DNA from: Bacteroidetes bacterium UBA6491
GTDB taxonomy: Bacteria; Bacteroidota; Bacteroidia; NS11-12g; UBA9320
Length of the DNA: 5,712 bases
NCBI GenBank assembly: GCA_002436505.1
Contig: DJML01000052.1
Coordinates: 1 to 5,712 of the forward strand
Direction: 5' to 3'
Shown here: positions 5,182 through 5,712 of the stretch, one piece after another
Numbering within the stretch: the first letter of the stretch is position 1
Layout: each line of letters starts with the position of its first letter
Position numbers and translations under genes: made by a program
Notes under the pieces: generated by a model
What the model was told of the DNA's origin: nothing
Seen by the model: the letters and a program-made list of their open reading frames with translations, nothing else
Databases searched by the model: none

Positions 5182-5712
5182 TTATGACTGATAATTCTTA
5201 GCTACATCAGCTCCCACCTGTTCTATAACAGATGTAAGTTCATCGCTGATCTCACCTTTACCAAGACGATCGATAACTTCAGAATGTTTTGCATTCATCG
5301 TTGCAATGAATTCTGACTCAAACTGTCTTACCTTTTCGGCAGGGATGCCACCTAACTTACCTTTTGTCCCAAGATAAATGATCGCCACCTGTTCCCCAAC
5401 GCGAAGCGGAGAATATTGTCCTTGCTTTAGCACTTCAACGTTGCGCTGACCTTTGTCCAGTATAGCTTTTGTTGCTGCATCAAGATCTGATCCGAATTTA
5501 GCGAAGGCTTCCAGCTCACGGTATTGTGCCTGGTCCAGTTTAAGTGTACCAGCTGTCTTTTTCATTGATTTCACCTGAGCACTACCACCAACACGAGAGA
5601 CCGAGATACCAACGTTAATTGCTGGACGTATACCACTGTTAAAGAGGTCACTCTCAAGGAAAATCTGGCCATCTGTAATAGAGATCACATTCGTTGGAAT
5701 GTATGCTGATAC
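5182..5712 (-). CDS. atpA: F0F1 ATP synthase subunit alpha (partial, C-terminal 176 residues)
   Basis: The reading frame is open to the window edge and encodes the last third of the alpha subunit; the P-loop half lies outside. The fragment begins VSAYIPTNVISITDGQIFLE and continues through SDLFNSGIRP to the ATP synthase alpha/beta signature PAINVGISVS (fragment residues 30-39). This is followed directly by R40 in SRVGGSAQ, equivalent to the alpha arginine finger (E. coli R376) that completes the catalytic site at the alpha-beta interface. The remainder is the helical C-terminal domain (YRELEAFAKFGSDLDAAT and onward), ending KNYQS. A GTG at 5688 is an internal valine codon, not a start: the eight codons before it continue the conserved sequence. 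The expected full length is about 500-530 residues. Confidence 0.98.
   Translation of the reverse strand, partial: VSAYIPTNVISITDGQIFLESDLFNSGIRPAINVGISVSRVGGSAQVKSMKKTAGTLKLDQAQYRELEAFAKFGSDLDAATKAILDKGQRNVEVLKQGQYSPLRVGEQVAIIYLGTKGKLGGIPAEKVRQFESEFIATMNAKHSEVIDRLGKGEISDELTSVIEQVGADVAKNYQS

Noticed and set aside
5686..5688. GTG as a possible start of the ATP synthase alpha reading frame
   Set aside because: The eight codons before it encode VSAYIPTN, which continues the conserved alpha-subunit sequence, so the gene simply runs off the window.

Overview
The window looks like an ordinary housekeeping stretch of a Bacteroidota chromosome. Four things point there: a C-terminal type IX secretion (T9SS) sorting domain preceded by a PVELVSF-type beta-sandwich; promoters matching the Bacteroidota consensus (TTG, about 20 bases, TAnnTTTG); no clear Shine-Dalgarno sequences; and an acyl-CoA carboxylase beta subunit that, from memory, closely resembles Flavobacteria-type proteins. 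The genus cannot be told from the sequence alone.

Layout. Positions 1-1393 are transcribed leftward: a small bacterial SRP RNA (about 1310-1393) with its own promoter and poly-U terminator, then a transaldolase-family gene (599-1255), then, 28 bases on, a family 2 glycosyltransferase of the polyprenyl-phosphate mannose synthase type (1-570, C-terminus cut by the window edge). A non-coding stretch of about 220 bases separates these from a rightward gene for an acyl-CoA carboxylase carboxyltransferase subunit (1631-3265). A second gap of about 220 bases, with a good promoter -7 element at its end, leads to a small secreted T9SS-sorted protein (3486-4208). A strong 13-bp hairpin (4230-4259) acts as a shared terminator between that gene and the leftward ATP synthase genes atpG (4284-5171) and atpA (5182-5712, N-terminal part outside the window).

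How the genes fit together. They belong to separate functions: protein targeting (SRP RNA), pentose phosphate metabolism and polyprenyl-sugar synthesis (likely one transcript), acyl-CoA or branched-chain amino acid metabolism, secretion to the cell surface, and oxidative phosphorylation. I see no mobile element, CRISPR array, tRNA, rRNA or defence module, and no sign of an undescribed system. The points most worth a second look are the active-site residues that make the 'fructose-6-phosphate aldolase' family member look like a true transaldolase, the compact SRP RNA unit, the start site of the T9SS cargo gene, an in-frame 16-base direct repeat in the carboxyltransferase linker, and the ATP synthase operon ending at atpG.
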